Shown here piece after piece: positions 9,078-17,679 of a stretch of 64,000 nucleotides of DNA. The notes beneath the pieces were generated by a model. That model was not told the DNA's origin and did not search any database. It saw nothing but the letters and a program-made list of their open reading frames with translations. The stretch spans positions 1-64,000 of the forward strand of contig RECP01000051.1 in the NCBI GenBank assembly GCA_007693945.1, given 5' to 3'. This stretch comes from Spirochaetaceae bacterium (GTDB lineage: Bacteria; Spirochaetota; Spirochaetia; DSM-27196; PWMO01). Position 1 is the stretch's first letter. Each line of letters opens with the position of its first letter. The position numbers were made by a program, and so were the translations under genes.

Positions 9078-9413
9078 ATGAACGCAGCAGCTGATGAGAT
9101 CCGAATTGAGATATTTGATCCCCCGATGTGCTGCCCGGGTGGCGTGTGCGGACCGGCCATTGATCCGGCGCTGCTCGACGTCAGCGAGGCGGTTCTGCGG
9201 CTCAAGAGCGAGCACGGTATCGAGGTGCAGCGTTACCTGCTGCAACAGCAGGGTCAGAAGTTCATGGAGAATCAGCAGGTTCTGGGACTGCTGAAACAGT
9301 ACGGTACCGGTGTGTTGCCCTTGACCGTTGTCAACGGCAGCGTGGTCAAGCAGCGCGAGTTCCCGAGCTACGAGGAGCTGACGGCTCATGCCGGCGTATT
9401 CACATCCGGTTAG
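9078..9413 (+). CDS. arsD: ArsD arsenic metallochaperone
   Basis: This 111-aa thioredoxin-fold protein contains the MCCPGGVCG motif, corresponding to the vicinal Cys12-Cys13 plus Cys18 that bind As(III) and hand it to ArsA. The C-terminal vicinal pairs found in the long R773 ArsD are absent, so this is the short form. The stop overlaps the preferred arsA start, as expected for a chaperone made with its ATPase partner. GCAAGGAGC is the ribosome-binding site. Confidence 0.93.
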   Translation: MNAAADEIRIEIFDPPMCCPGGVCGPAIDPALLDVSEAVLRLKSEHGIEVQRYLLQQQGQKFMENQQVLGLLKQYGTGVLPLTVVNGSVVKQREFPSYEELTAHAGVFTSG

Positions 9414-11304
9414 TACGGTTTTGGACATGAGCGCCACACGCTACATCTTTTTCTCGGGCAAAGGAGGCGTTGGTAAGACGACCATGGCCTGCGCCACTGC
9501 GCTGCACAACGCGGAGGCCGGCCGGCGTACCCTGATAGTCACCACCGATCCGGCCTCCAATCTGTCGGACGTCTTTGAAACCAGAATCGGGCACCGGATT
9601 CACCCCCTGGGAGTCGACAACCTGTGGGGAATGGAGATCGATCCCGATCATGCTACGGCCGAGTATCGTGAGCGGATTCTCGCCCCAATGCGCGCCGTGA
9701 TGCCGGAGAACGTGATCACGGTGATGGAAGAGCAGTTCAACTCACCGTGTACTACCGAAATAGCATCTTTTGACCGCTTCGTCGACTTCATGACCAGTGA
9801 AGATGGCGTGGACGGCGTTCCCTACGACCTTGTGGTCTTTGACACCGCGCCGACGGGCCACACGCTGCGCCTGCTGGAATTGCCGGTAGACTGGAGCAGG
9901 CATATCGAAGAGAGCGCCGCCGGCAGCGGGAATACCTGCATCGGGCCGGTTGCATCGATTCAGGAAAACAAAGCCAAGTACGACGATGCCACCCGCCTGC
10001 TGGGCGATCCGCGACGTACGGAGTTCGTTTTTGTTCTGCAGCCCGAGCAGACCTCCATCTTCGAAACACGCCGTTCGTCGGCTGAGTTGGCCGGGATCGG
10101 GGTCAGGAACAGTAGTCTGATCGTAAACGGTATCCTGCCGCAGCAGGTATGCGAGCATCGCTTCTTCGAAAGACGCTACCGGATGCAGCAGCGCCACCTG
10201 GAGCGTATCAAGCGCGAGTTCGACATTCCCGTAAGACACATGTATCAGCGTGACGGAGAGATAAGAGGTATCGCCAGTTTGCGTCATATCGCCCGGGACC
10301 TGTTTGCGGGCAATGGAATCACCGCACGCTACCGCCTTGACACCGATCCCGACCAGGCAGAAGCAGACTATGTGGGACAGGATTCGGTGTCGCTGCTGGA
10401 AGCTATCCGACCGGAAACCGGCAAGACAAAGGCGGTCTTCTTCACCGGCAAGGGCGGCGTGGGTAAGACCGCGGTCTCGTGTGCCACGGCGTTGGCACTC
10501 GGCCGGCTGGGCTTCAAGACTCTGCTGATCACTACCGATCCCGCATCGCACATCGGCCAGGTGCTCGAGCGGCCCGTTGGCGATACCATCACGGCGGTAA
10601 GCGGCGTTGCCAACCTTGACGCTGTGATGATCGACCAGCAAAAGGCGGTCGATGAGTACAAACAGCGTATCCTGGAAGATGCCCGCGGGAAGTACTCGGA
10701 GGATATGCTGAGCGCGGTACGCGAGGAGCTCGAATCGCCCTGTACCAAGGAGATGGCGGCGTTCGACAAGTTCATGTGGTACGTTGAATGCGAGGAATAC
10801 GACGTAGTGGTGTTCGACACCGCGCCAACCGGGCACACCATGCGCCTGCTGGAACTGCCCTTTGACTACGCCGATCAGGTCGGAATGATGGTGGCCACGA
10901 GCGGTAGCGCAAGGGCCGTCAAGAGCGACACGCAGAAGCGCTTCGAGCGCATCATTACACAGATGAAAGACGCCAAACGCAGCGTCTTTGCCTTCGTGGT
11001 CTATCCGGAGTCCACGCCGGTGGTTGAAGCCTATCGCGCAATGCTCGATTTGCGCGCTTCCGGTATCGAGACCCAGTTTGTTGTGGCCAACCAGGTCCTG
11101 CAGCAGGACTACTGCAACAATGACTATTTCCGCAGACGCCGCTCGATGCAGCAGAAGTACCTTGGCGAGATCAACCGCAAGTTCCAGTTGCCGGTCAGCA
11201 TCATGCCGCTGTTCGAGACGGAGATTACCGGCCTGAAAATGGTCGGGCGGGCGGCCGACGCGCTGTTCGCCGTCACCGCTGCGGGTATCGAATCGCAGAC
11301 GTGA
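9388..11304 (+). CDS. arsA: ArsA arsenite-stimulated ATPase
   Basis: This 638-aa protein is two homologous halves of the SIMIBI/ArsA fold. P-loops SGKGGVGKTT (about 23-32) and TGKGGVGKTA (about 351-360), and two DTAPTGHT segments followed by RLLELP, are visible, so both catalytic halves appear intact. It energises arsenite export with the membrane pump. ATG 9388 is chosen because gaggag lies 10 nt upstream and it overlaps arsD by 26 nt. ATG 9427 is a shorter alternative with a poorer site. Confidence 0.93.
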   Translation: MPAYSHPVSTVLDMSATRYIFFSGKGGVGKTTMACATALHNAEAGRRTLIVTTDPASNLSDVFETRIGHRIHPLGVDNLWGMEIDPDHATAEYRERILAPMRAVMPENVITVMEEQFNSPCTTEIASFDRFVDFMTSEDGVDGVPYDLVVFDTAPTGHTLRLLELPVDWSRHIEESAAGSGNTCIGPVASIQENKAKYDDATRLLGDPRRTEFVFVLQPEQTSIFETRRSSAELAGIGVRNSSLIVNGILPQQVCEHRFFERRYRMQQRHLERIKREFDIPVRHMYQRDGEIRGIASLRHIARDLFAGNGITARYRLDTDPDQAEADYVGQDSVSLLEAIRPETGKTKAVFFTGKGGVGKTAVSCATALALGRLGFKTLLITTDPASHIGQVLERPVGDTITAVSGVANLDAVMIDQQKAVDEYKQRILEDARGKYSEDMLSAVREELESPCTKEMAAFDKFMWYVECEEYDVVVFDTAPTGHTMRLLELPFDYADQVGMMVATSGSARAVKSDTQKRFERIITQMKDAKRSVFAFVVYPESTPVVEAYRAMLDLRASGIETQFVVANQVLQQDYCNNDYFRRRRSMQQKYLGEINRKFQLPVSIMPLFETEITGLKMVGRAADALFAVTAAGIESQT

Positions 11305-11319
11305 CATGGAGGTAAGACC

Positions 11320-11550
11320 GTGACGTACGAGTATCGCTGCAGAAAATGCGACACATCCTTTGACGTGATGGCAACGCTGGCGGAGAAGGCCGCCGGCCTT
11401 CAGCCGAAATGCCCGAACTGTGGTTCAAAGCAGACCGCACAGGTCTTTGGCATGGTCGGCGTGTTGTCAGGCGCAGGCGAAGCTGGTCGCGGCAGAGGTT
11501 CTGAGCCGCGGCCAATGTGCGGGGCCGGTATGGGCCCAGGGTGTTGCTGA
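11320..11550 (+). CDS. FmdB-like small zinc-ribbon protein with Cys-rich tail
   Basis: This 76-aa protein starts at GTG 11320 with a TGGAGGT Shine-Dalgarno. The N-terminal YEYRCRKCDTSFDVM and PKCPNCGS segments form a four-Cys zinc ribbon of the FmdB/CxxC-CxxC type. A Gly/Arg linker then leads to a tail MCGAGMGPGCC with three more Cys. It is the last gene of the ars operon. The thiol-rich tail could bind As(III), but that is inference; the family itself has no well-defined role. Confidence 0.8.
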   Translation: MTYEYRCRKCDTSFDVMATLAEKAAGLQPKCPNCGSKQTAQVFGMVGVLSGAGEAGRGRGSEPRPMCGAGMGPGCC

Positions 11551-11650
11551 TATGGCAGATATGGATGGACGAACGGAACAACGGTGTAGGCCGTAGGACG
11601 GAAGAGAAGACCAAGGACGTTCGGCGAGGGGCGGGTCGAGTGCGCGTCCT

Positions 11651-12340
11651 TCAGACTACACTCGTCACGTATTCGGCCACCACCGCCAGTACCAGTATCG
11701 CGCCCACGGGCACGGGGCGCATCAGAACCGCAGACGGCGACGCCAGCCGTTGTGACAGACGTGCACTGAGAAGCACCGTAATCAGCACACCGTTGACTGC
11801 GGAATCAAGCAGCACAAACTGCAGCACGGCCGGCGCACCACGCGCCAACAGACCCCACTGAATGCCGAGTACCAGGTGGGTCAGCACAAACAGAACGCGC
11901 CAGCCCACCGCGGCACCGATCGCCAGCGACAGCGTTCGAACGAGCGAGCCGCAAGAAGACGTGTGCATGCTGAAAGCCGCAACAAAGGCCCAGACCACCA
12001 ACCCTTCCATCATAATCGAGAGTGCGGGATTCTGGACAAACAGCCAGCTGACCGGCGCCAGCACGACCGAGGAGGCCTTGATCGCGGCGGCCACCATCGC
12101 AACACCCACGGCGGCAGCAGGCTTCCCGGTCGCGTGCACCGCCGCCAGCATGAAGACCACCCCGACAGGAAACATCACCAAACCGGCCAGGGGCGGAACC
12201 GCAGCCATTCGCGGTACCAGGTGGAGCAGATGACCGATAGTTGCTTCGGTGAATCCCCAGACGCCGCCGTACAGCAGCAGTGCCGGAACCATAGAACGGC
12301 CGGTGCACACCTGACCGGTTGCGGCTTGTACTCGCTTCAT
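11651..12340 (-). CDS. Unrecognised polytopic membrane protein
   Basis: This 229-aa hydrophobic protein has about six to seven predicted helices (about 17-35, 48-70, 74-95, 105-125, 133-155, 165-195, 208-228). Conserved-looking features are GGVWGFTEATIGHLLHLVP in helix 1, a short cytoplasmic-like N-terminus with Arg/Lys, and a single HTSSC segment. I could not assign a family. It lies opposite the ars and arr operons, converging on the zinc-ribbon gene and divergent from arrA. A role in the arsenic island (for example quinone or heme handling) is possible but unsupported. Confidence 0.7.
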   Translation of the reverse strand: MKRVQAATGQVCTGRSMVPALLLYGGVWGFTEATIGHLLHLVPRMAAVPPLAGLVMFPVGVVFMLAAVHATGKPAAAVGVAMVAAAIKASSVVLAPVSWLFVQNPALSIMMEGLVVWAFVAAFSMHTSSCGSLVRTLSLAIGAAVGWRVLFVLTHLVLGIQWGLLARGAPAVLQFVLLDSAVNGVLITVLLSARLSQRLASPSAVLMRPVPVGAILVLAVVAEYVTSVV

Positions 12341-12444
12341 TCTCTTCCCCTTCAGACGGAAACCGTGGATCCCATATGAAATTCTGTCAAGATTGGTCAG
12401 AGATGATTCTAAGACAACATGGCGTTGCCGTCAACGCATATTTC

Positions 12445-12567
12445 TTTACGGATAACCGGAGGCGTGGTAAGATTCTGCTCAAACGTGACATAAGCTGTTA
12501 GCAATCGGAGAAATGCGGCGAGCCGCAGCAGTCTATCGAAGTCATCCGGGCTGCAAGCGCCGCTTGC
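12445..12567 (+). promoter_or_regulatory. arrA: Candidate arr promoter and structured leader
   Basis: TTTACG at 12445-12450 and TAAGAT at 12468-12473 are 17 bp apart (4/6 matches each). Downstream, the untranslated leader can form two compact hairpins: 12514-12527 (TGCGG-cgag-CCGCA) and 12553-12567 (GCAAGC-gcc-GCTTGC). arrA starts at 12624. A weak core promoter suggests an activator, but I could not recognise an FNR, ArsR or two-component site. Confidence 0.3.
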
Positions 12568-12623
12568 CTCCGAAAGCACGAGTTGTGCGATCATCGGTCT
12601 GAGCGAAGAGGGAGGACAGAGAC

Positions 12624-15191
12624 GTGAACGTAACCGAAGCTCTCAGAAAACAGATCAAGCGCCGCTCGTTTCTCAAGGCGATGGCCGCCGGAGCCGCCGG
12701 AGCCTACGTCGGCACGAGCCTCAGCGGTTGCCGATTACAGTACGGAGATGATCCGTACAACCCGCTGCCGGTCGGACTGTACGATGAGGGAGAGTGGATA
12801 CCCTCGGGGTGCGCCGGCTGCACCACATGGTGCGCCGTGACCGTCAACGTTGTTCAGGGACGGGTCACCAAAGTTCAGGGCCATCCCAAAGCCAAAGCCA
12901 CCGGAGGCGCGGCGTGCGTCCGCAGCAATCTGGCCATCCAACAGCTTTACGACCCCGATCGCATCAAGGTACCTATGAAGCGTACCAACCCGAACAAGGG
13001 TCGCAATGAACACCCCGGCTTCGTGCCTATCAGCTGGGATGAGGCCACGTCCATAATTGCCGAGCGCATCATCGCGTTGCGCAACAACGGCGAGGCCCAT
13101 AAGATCGCGGTCTTCCGCGGCCGCTACACTCAGCTTAACCAGAGTATCTACGGCAGGGTGCCCCAGATTCTCGGCAGCCCCAACAATATATCGCACAGCT
13201 CAATCTGTGCCGAGGCCGAGAAGTTCGGCCCCTACTACACTGAAGGCTACTGGAACTATCGCGACTACGACCTGCTGAACTCACGTTATGTTCTGTGCTG
13301 GGGCTCGGACCCGATACACTCCAACCGACAGGTCTCGCTGAACAACAAGGTGTGGGGCAAGGTGATGGACCGCGCCAAGGTGGTAGTCGTTGATCCCAAG
13401 TTCAACTCCACCGCAGCCAAGGCCGATGAGTGGATTCCGGTCAGGCCCGGCTACGACGGAGCTCTGGCAACGGCCATGGCACACGTGATTCTGACGCGCG
13501 GCCTGTGGTCAAGGGAGTTCGTCGGTGACTTCCGGGACGGGCAGAACCTCTTCGTCACCGGGCGCACAGTATCAGAGACCGACTTTGTCGAGAAAGAAAC
13601 CCACGGACTGGTCCGGTGGTGGAATCTCGAGCTGAAGGATCGCACGCCGCAGTGGGCCGCGCCGCTGGCCGGAGTCACCTCGGCCCAGATCATTCGCGTT
13701 GCTACCGAGTTTGCCGAACTGGGCCCCAACGTCACGGTGTTCATGGGCGGTGGTGCCGTGATGCAGGTGCGCGGCGCCTACAACTCGATGGCGGTGCACG
13801 CGCTGGCGGGATTGGTTGGCAGCGTCGATAACGTTGGAGGTTCGATACCCGGTACTTCCACCGCGCACCAGAACCTGCCCGATGCGGCACCGTTCGTTGA
13901 TGCTGCCGCGCGCAGCACGCTCGGCTTTCCCAAGGTCGACCAGCGGGGCTATCGAGACATGCCGTCTCTGAACCAGGGGCGCTCCGGCGGCGGGGTGGTT
14001 ACCAACCGCGTTGCCGACGCCATTCTCAACGATGACCCCTACCAGCTCAAGCTTGTGCTGGCCTATTGGTGCAACTTCAATTACTCGTGTCCCGAGACCG
14101 ATCGCTGGGACCGAGCCATGACGATACCGTTCCTGGTTCATATGGTACCCAACTACTCGGAGATGTCGCACTACGCCGATCTGCTGCTCCCCGCGACGCA
14201 CCACATGTACGAGCAGTGGGGTTACCTGGCGCAGAAAGGCAACACCTACAACAATCTGTGGGTGTCACGGCCGATGATAGAGCCATTCACCGAATCCAGA
14301 AATCCCGAAACAACCGTGATGTGGCTGATAGCGGAGAAGCTCGCTGCACGAGGATTCCCCAACCTGCTGGACTACTTTGTGACCGTCAAAGACCCTGAGA
14401 CCGGGCGTGCTCCGCGCAACGCAGACGAGTTCGAGCTCTACGCGGTCAAGCATCGTCTGCAGCCGATCTGGGACCCTGCAATGTACCGTGAAGGAGATCG
14501 CTTTGATGGCTGGGAGGACTTCCTGCAGGCCGGAGTCTGGAACAACGGACCGTATCAGTTCAAGCAGCGCTGGGGCGGCAATTTTGCCACCGAGACCGGC
14601 AGATTCGAGTTCTACAGCGAGACGCTGAAGAAGGCCCTCGAGGGCCACGCCGGACGTTACGCAACCAGCGTGGATGACATTCTGAACGCGTGCAACTACA
14701 CCGTACGCGGCGAGCGCTCCTTCGTACCGCATTACGAAGAACCCTTTATCCACGGTTCTGAGAGCGAGTTTCCGCTGCTTTTTATTGACTCCAAGAGCAG
14801 ACTCAACCGCGAGGGCCGCGCGGCTAACTGTGGATGGTATCAGGAACTGCGCGATATCGACATCGGTGACGAGAAATGGGGAGATGTGATCAAAGTGCAC
14901 CCGATGGACGCCCAGCGCTTCGGCGTCCGCGACGGGGATACGGTAAGAGTCGTTTCCCCGGTGGGAGAAATGCAGTGTGTCCTCCGCGAGGCAAAGAGCG
15001 TCCGTCCGGGAACGGCCTGCAAGACATTCGGCCAAGGGCATTGGGCGTTCGGTCACGTTGCCGCGCAGGACTTCGATCGCAAGACGCCCCGTGGCGGAAA
15101 TAACAACGCGGTGATGCCTGCGGACTACGAACGGCTCAGCGGCAGTACAGCGTTCTATGGAGTATTCCGTGTCCGCATTGAAGCGGTATAG
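12624..15191 (+). CDS. arrA: Respiratory arsenate reductase, catalytic subunit ArrA
   Basis: This 855-aa DMSO-reductase-family protein reduces As(V) as a terminal electron acceptor. The signal KRRSFLK (11-18) is a Tat motif. LSGC ending at Cys36 is a lipobox, so it is probably a Tat lipoprotein. Cys63, 66, 70 and 98 bind the [4Fe-4S] cluster. Arg167, Tyr168, Cys195 (Mo ligand), Lys200 and Tyr212 align at a constant +2 offset with the arsenate-binding residues I recall for Shewanella ANA-3 ArrA (R165, Y166, C193, K198, Y210). RGRYT is the ArrA form, not the ArxA form. GTG start with ggagg 8 nt upstream. It heads arrA-arrB-chaperone-polyferredoxin-tatA. Confidence 0.95.
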   Translation: MNVTEALRKQIKRRSFLKAMAAGAAGAYVGTSLSGCRLQYGDDPYNPLPVGLYDEGEWIPSGCAGCTTWCAVTVNVVQGRVTKVQGHPKAKATGGAACVRSNLAIQQLYDPDRIKVPMKRTNPNKGRNEHPGFVPISWDEATSIIAERIIALRNNGEAHKIAVFRGRYTQLNQSIYGRVPQILGSPNNISHSSICAEAEKFGPYYTEGYWNYRDYDLLNSRYVLCWGSDPIHSNRQVSLNNKVWGKVMDRAKVVVVDPKFNSTAAKADEWIPVRPGYDGALATAMAHVILTRGLWSREFVGDFRDGQNLFVTGRTVSETDFVEKETHGLVRWWNLELKDRTPQWAAPLAGVTSAQIIRVATEFAELGPNVTVFMGGGAVMQVRGAYNSMAVHALAGLVGSVDNVGGSIPGTSTAHQNLPDAAPFVDAAARSTLGFPKVDQRGYRDMPSLNQGRSGGGVVTNRVADAILNDDPYQLKLVLAYWCNFNYSCPETDRWDRAMTIPFLVHMVPNYSEMSHYADLLLPATHHMYEQWGYLAQKGNTYNNLWVSRPMIEPFTESRNPETTVMWLIAEKLAARGFPNLLDYFVTVKDPETGRAPRNADEFELYAVKHRLQPIWDPAMYREGDRFDGWEDFLQAGVWNNGPYQFKQRWGGNFATETGRFEFYSETLKKALEGHAGRYATSVDDILNACNYTVRGERSFVPHYEEPFIHGSESEFPLLFIDSKSRLNREGRAANCGWYQELRDIDIGDEKWGDVIKVHPMDAQRFGVRDGDTVRVVSPVGEMQCVLREAKSVRPGTACKTFGQGHWAFGHVAAQDFDRKTPRGGNNNAVMPADYERLSGSTAFYGVFRVRIEAV

Positions 15192-15200
15192 GAGAAGAGC

Positions 15201-15890
15201 ATGGCCCGATACGGAATGGTGATAGACCTGCAGGCGTGTACCGGCTGTGGCGCATGTGCCATGGCGTGCAAGAGCGAGAACAACGTTCGCGACGGCCATT
15301 TCTGGTGCAATTACACGACAACGTTGGTGGGCGACTTTCCCGACGTGCGCTACACGTTCATGCCGACATTCTGCAATCACTGTGCAAACGCACCGTGCAT
15401 CCCCGTGTGCCCGGTTGAACCTCACAAGGCGATATTCAAGAACAAGGACGGCCTGACACTGATGGACTCCGATCGCTGCATCGGATGTCAGCGTTGTCAG
15501 AACGCCTGTCCGTACGGAGTCATCTATTTCAACGAGGACGATCCGCATCCGTTCTGGCGCACCGAGAACGCGCGCGAATTGACTGCAAGCGTCGGGGCAC
15601 GGCACATGCCGTACTACAACCCCAACCGCGCCACCACGTGGAACGGCACCGGTGTGCGCAAACGAGGTGTCGTGGAGAAGTGCTCCTTCTGTGATCACCG
15701 CCTGGAAGTCGGCAAGCGCCCCTTCTGCGCTGAGCGCTGTCCGGCTCAGGCCATACATTTCGGCAATCTCGACGACCCCAATAGCTCGGTCAGCATTCTG
15801 TTGAGCCAACACCCGGACGCCCGCCGCTTGAAGGAAGAAACCGGCGCCGAACCGCAGGTCTACTACATCCGGTCTTTCAATCGGAGATGA
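15201..15890 (+). CDS. arrB: Respiratory arsenate reductase, Fe-S subunit ArrB
   Basis: This 229-aa DmsB/PsrB-type protein has four cluster-binding Cys groups: CTGCGACAMAC, CNHCANAPCIPVC, CIGCQRCQNAC and CSFC with CAERC, consistent with four [4Fe-4S] clusters. It carries electrons from a membrane donor to ArrA. There is no signal peptide, as usual for a subunit co-exported with its Tat-bearing partner. It begins 10 nt after arrA with an aggagaagagc ribosome-binding site and overlaps the chaperone start (ATGA). No NrfD-type arrC follows, so the donor must be another protein. Confidence 0.94.
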   Translation: MARYGMVIDLQACTGCGACAMACKSENNVRDGHFWCNYTTTLVGDFPDVRYTFMPTFCNHCANAPCIPVCPVEPHKAIFKNKDGLTLMDSDRCIGCQRCQNACPYGVIYFNEDDPHPFWRTENARELTASVGARHMPYYNPNRATTWNGTGVRKRGVVEKCSFCDHRLEVGKRPFCAERCPAQAIHFGNLDDPNSSVSILLSQHPDARRLKEETGAEPQVYYIRSFNRR

Positions 15891-16555
15891 AGCGGATTCA
15901 CATGAGTAGCCCTGCCCGTGGCACAGCGTTCTGGTCCGCCGATCCGGATCTGCGCGCTGCGCTTTACGCGTGGTTGGCAGCTGCGCTCTACGCACCGCAG
16001 GAAGACCTCGTGAGTGTCGAGTTTGCCCGCTGCGGAGAACAACTCAACGCGTCGGTCCTGCCGGGGCACTCACCGCTGCTGCTGCAAAGACTACGAGAAG
16101 CCAATCAAAAGCCGACGGCCGCCGCTGAACGGCTGCTGGCGCTCAAACGGGAATACGCGCGGCTCTTTCTGGGGCCGCCCAAAGCCCTGCTACGCCCGTA
16201 CGAATCGTGCTACTTTGGGCGCGACCAGCTGATGACCGAGCAGTCGGCCGCCGTAAGGCAGTTCTACACCGCGTGCGGTCTGACCCTCGATCAACGCGAG
16301 TACCGTGAAGCTCCCGACCATGTCTCTGTTGAGCTGACTTTTCTCTCCATGATCTGTGAAACCGGCTGCACACAGCTCACGCAATCGCAGACCGATAGAC
16401 GCGCCGTTGAACGGCGCTTTCTGCATGAACACCTCGGCCGGTGGGGTTCGCAGCTGGCCGGCGGAATTCGGCAGCACACGGACGAACCGCTCTATCTCGC
16501 TGCGGCTCAATTCCTGACCGCCGTTATCGATTCCTGCACGTCCGCGGACGGCTAA
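15887..16555 (+). CDS. arrD: TorD/DmsD-family chaperone, ArrD-like
   Basis: This 222-aa all-helical protein has TorD-family marks: LKREYARLFLGP, a PYESCYFG segment, then APDHVSVELTFLSMICE and the final HTDEPLYLAAAQFL helix. It should bind the Tat leader of ArrA and hold export until the molybdopterin cofactor and clusters are in place. The start overlaps the arrB stop; an in-frame ATG 15 nt later is an alternative. A second, distinct paralogue at 18065 serves the second oxidoreductase. Confidence 0.88.
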   Translation: MKRIHMSSPARGTAFWSADPDLRAALYAWLAAALYAPQEDLVSVEFARCGEQLNASVLPGHSPLLLQRLREANQKPTAAAERLLALKREYARLFLGPPKALLRPYESCYFGRDQLMTEQSAAVRQFYTACGLTLDQREYREAPDHVSVELTFLSMICETGCTQLTQSQTDRRAVERRFLHEHLGRWGSQLAGGIRQHTDEPLYLAAAQFLTAVIDSCTSADG

Positions 16556-16559
16556 AGCG

Positions 16560-17678
16560 ATGCTACGAGCACTCCTGAGGCAATTCGATACACCGTTGCC
16601 GGAAGTCGACTTCCGCCGCTGCCTGCGAAGCCGGGACGTGAACGCCGGCACTGATCGCTGTACCATCTGCAGTGCAGTCTGCCCGCAGGCAGCCGTAACG
16701 TTCAGCGCGGGAGTTCAATTGAATGCCGGCAGCTGTACCTCGTGCGGCGTCTGCGCTGCTGCCTGTCCAACCGAGGCCATCACTGATCCGCGCCAGCAGC
16801 GCACCCTGCTCGAAGGCAACCGGCGTATTCGTACCGTTTCGGTGGGCTGCAGGCTCGGCTCGAACGACGGCGGCTCGTGGAGCTGCCCGGTACAGGCGGT
16901 CTGCGGTCTTTCCTGGCGTTTTGTGGCGGCCGCAGCCCTGCTGTGTCCGACGAGGCGAGTCCTGCTTGACTGCCGCAACTGCGATTCGTGCACACACGGT
17001 CCGGGCACTGCGCCGGTCGCCGATGCCGCCCGCCGCGCAACGACATTCCTGGCGGCGCTCGGGCTATCGTGCTCAATAGAAGTGGTAACCGACTCGACCT
17101 CCTCAGATAACCCGGGGGCAGTATCACGGCGGCTGTTCTTGGGTACGGCACTCGGTCTGGCCGGCAACACTGCCCGCCGGACACCCCTCGCCTGCGGTCT
17201 GCCACAAGCCCCGCAAAAATCAGTGCGCGGACTGCTGTGGAAGGCGGCACTGGAAGCTCACAGTCCAGCGGACAACCACGACGCAGCGCCGGCCAGTAGA
17301 GAAGCGTGCTCTCCGTGGGGCTCTTTCACCGTCTCCTCAGACTGCACCGGGTGTGGCGATTGTGCCCTGATCTGCCCATGGCAGGCGTGGCACATCGCTA
17401 CCAGCGCCGATACCCGAACGATTCTGTTCAGCATGTGGCGCTGTCGCAACTGCGGCTACTGCGTATCGCGGTGCCCGCGAAACGCCATCAGGCGCACCTC
17501 TGAGGTGATACCGCGTCCGCAGACGCGCGTCCAGACTCTGGCAACAGTCCCCGTACCGCGCTGCCGCCGTTGCAAGAAAAGCTACGTTGAACTCTTCGGT
17601 GGACTGTGTCACAACTGTACCAAGCAGACCTCGCTGGCCGAGGCTGCAGCATATTTTGTTGCTAACGGGGAGAAATGA
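16560..17678 (+). CDS. Polyferredoxin with internal twin-Arg motif and zinc ribbon
   Basis: This 372-aa cysteine-rich protein has a first ferredoxin module (Cys34/37/41 and 59/62/65/69). A Cys-dotted middle follows (97, 109, 115, 129, 138, 141, 144). SRRLFLGTALGLAGN at about 189-203 looks like a Tat or short membrane segment in mid-chain. A second 2[4Fe-4S] module (262/265/268/272 and 295/298/301/305) and a zinc-ribbon-like CRRC..CHNC end (335-353) complete it. It is 4 nt from the chaperone gene and 1 nt before tatA. It resembles NapF/NapG-like maturation or electron-transfer ferredoxins, but I know no family with this order. It could be the electron donor to ArrB. Confidence 0.75.
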   Translation: MLRALLRQFDTPLPEVDFRRCLRSRDVNAGTDRCTICSAVCPQAAVTFSAGVQLNAGSCTSCGVCAAACPTEAITDPRQQRTLLEGNRRIRTVSVGCRLGSNDGGSWSCPVQAVCGLSWRFVAAAALLCPTRRVLLDCRNCDSCTHGPGTAPVADAARRATTFLAALGLSCSIEVVTDSTSSDNPGAVSRRLFLGTALGLAGNTARRTPLACGLPQAPQKSVRGLLWKAALEAHSPADNHDAAPASREACSPWGSFTVSSDCTGCGDCALICPWQAWHIATSADTRTILFSMWRCRNCGYCVSRCPRNAIRRTSEVIPRPQTRVQTLATVPVPRCRRCKKSYVELFGGLCHNCTKQTSLAEAAAYFVANGEK

Positions 17679-17679
17679 C

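Noticed and set aside
9742-11307. Long antisense open frame (521 codons) opposite arsA
   Set aside because: It mirrors arsA codon bias, has no recognisable domain, and arsA has both P-loops and signature motifs intact.
12624-15191. Arsenite oxidase-type ArxA as identity of the 855-aa protein
   Set aside because: The RGRYT segment and the Lys200/Tyr212 pair match ArrA, and the gene order (A, B, chaperone, no ArxC) also fits ArrA better.
14265-15995. Antisense open frame (576 codons) across arrA and arrB
   Set aside because: It is a shadow of high-GC coding sequence; it would cross two well-supported genes and resembles no protein.
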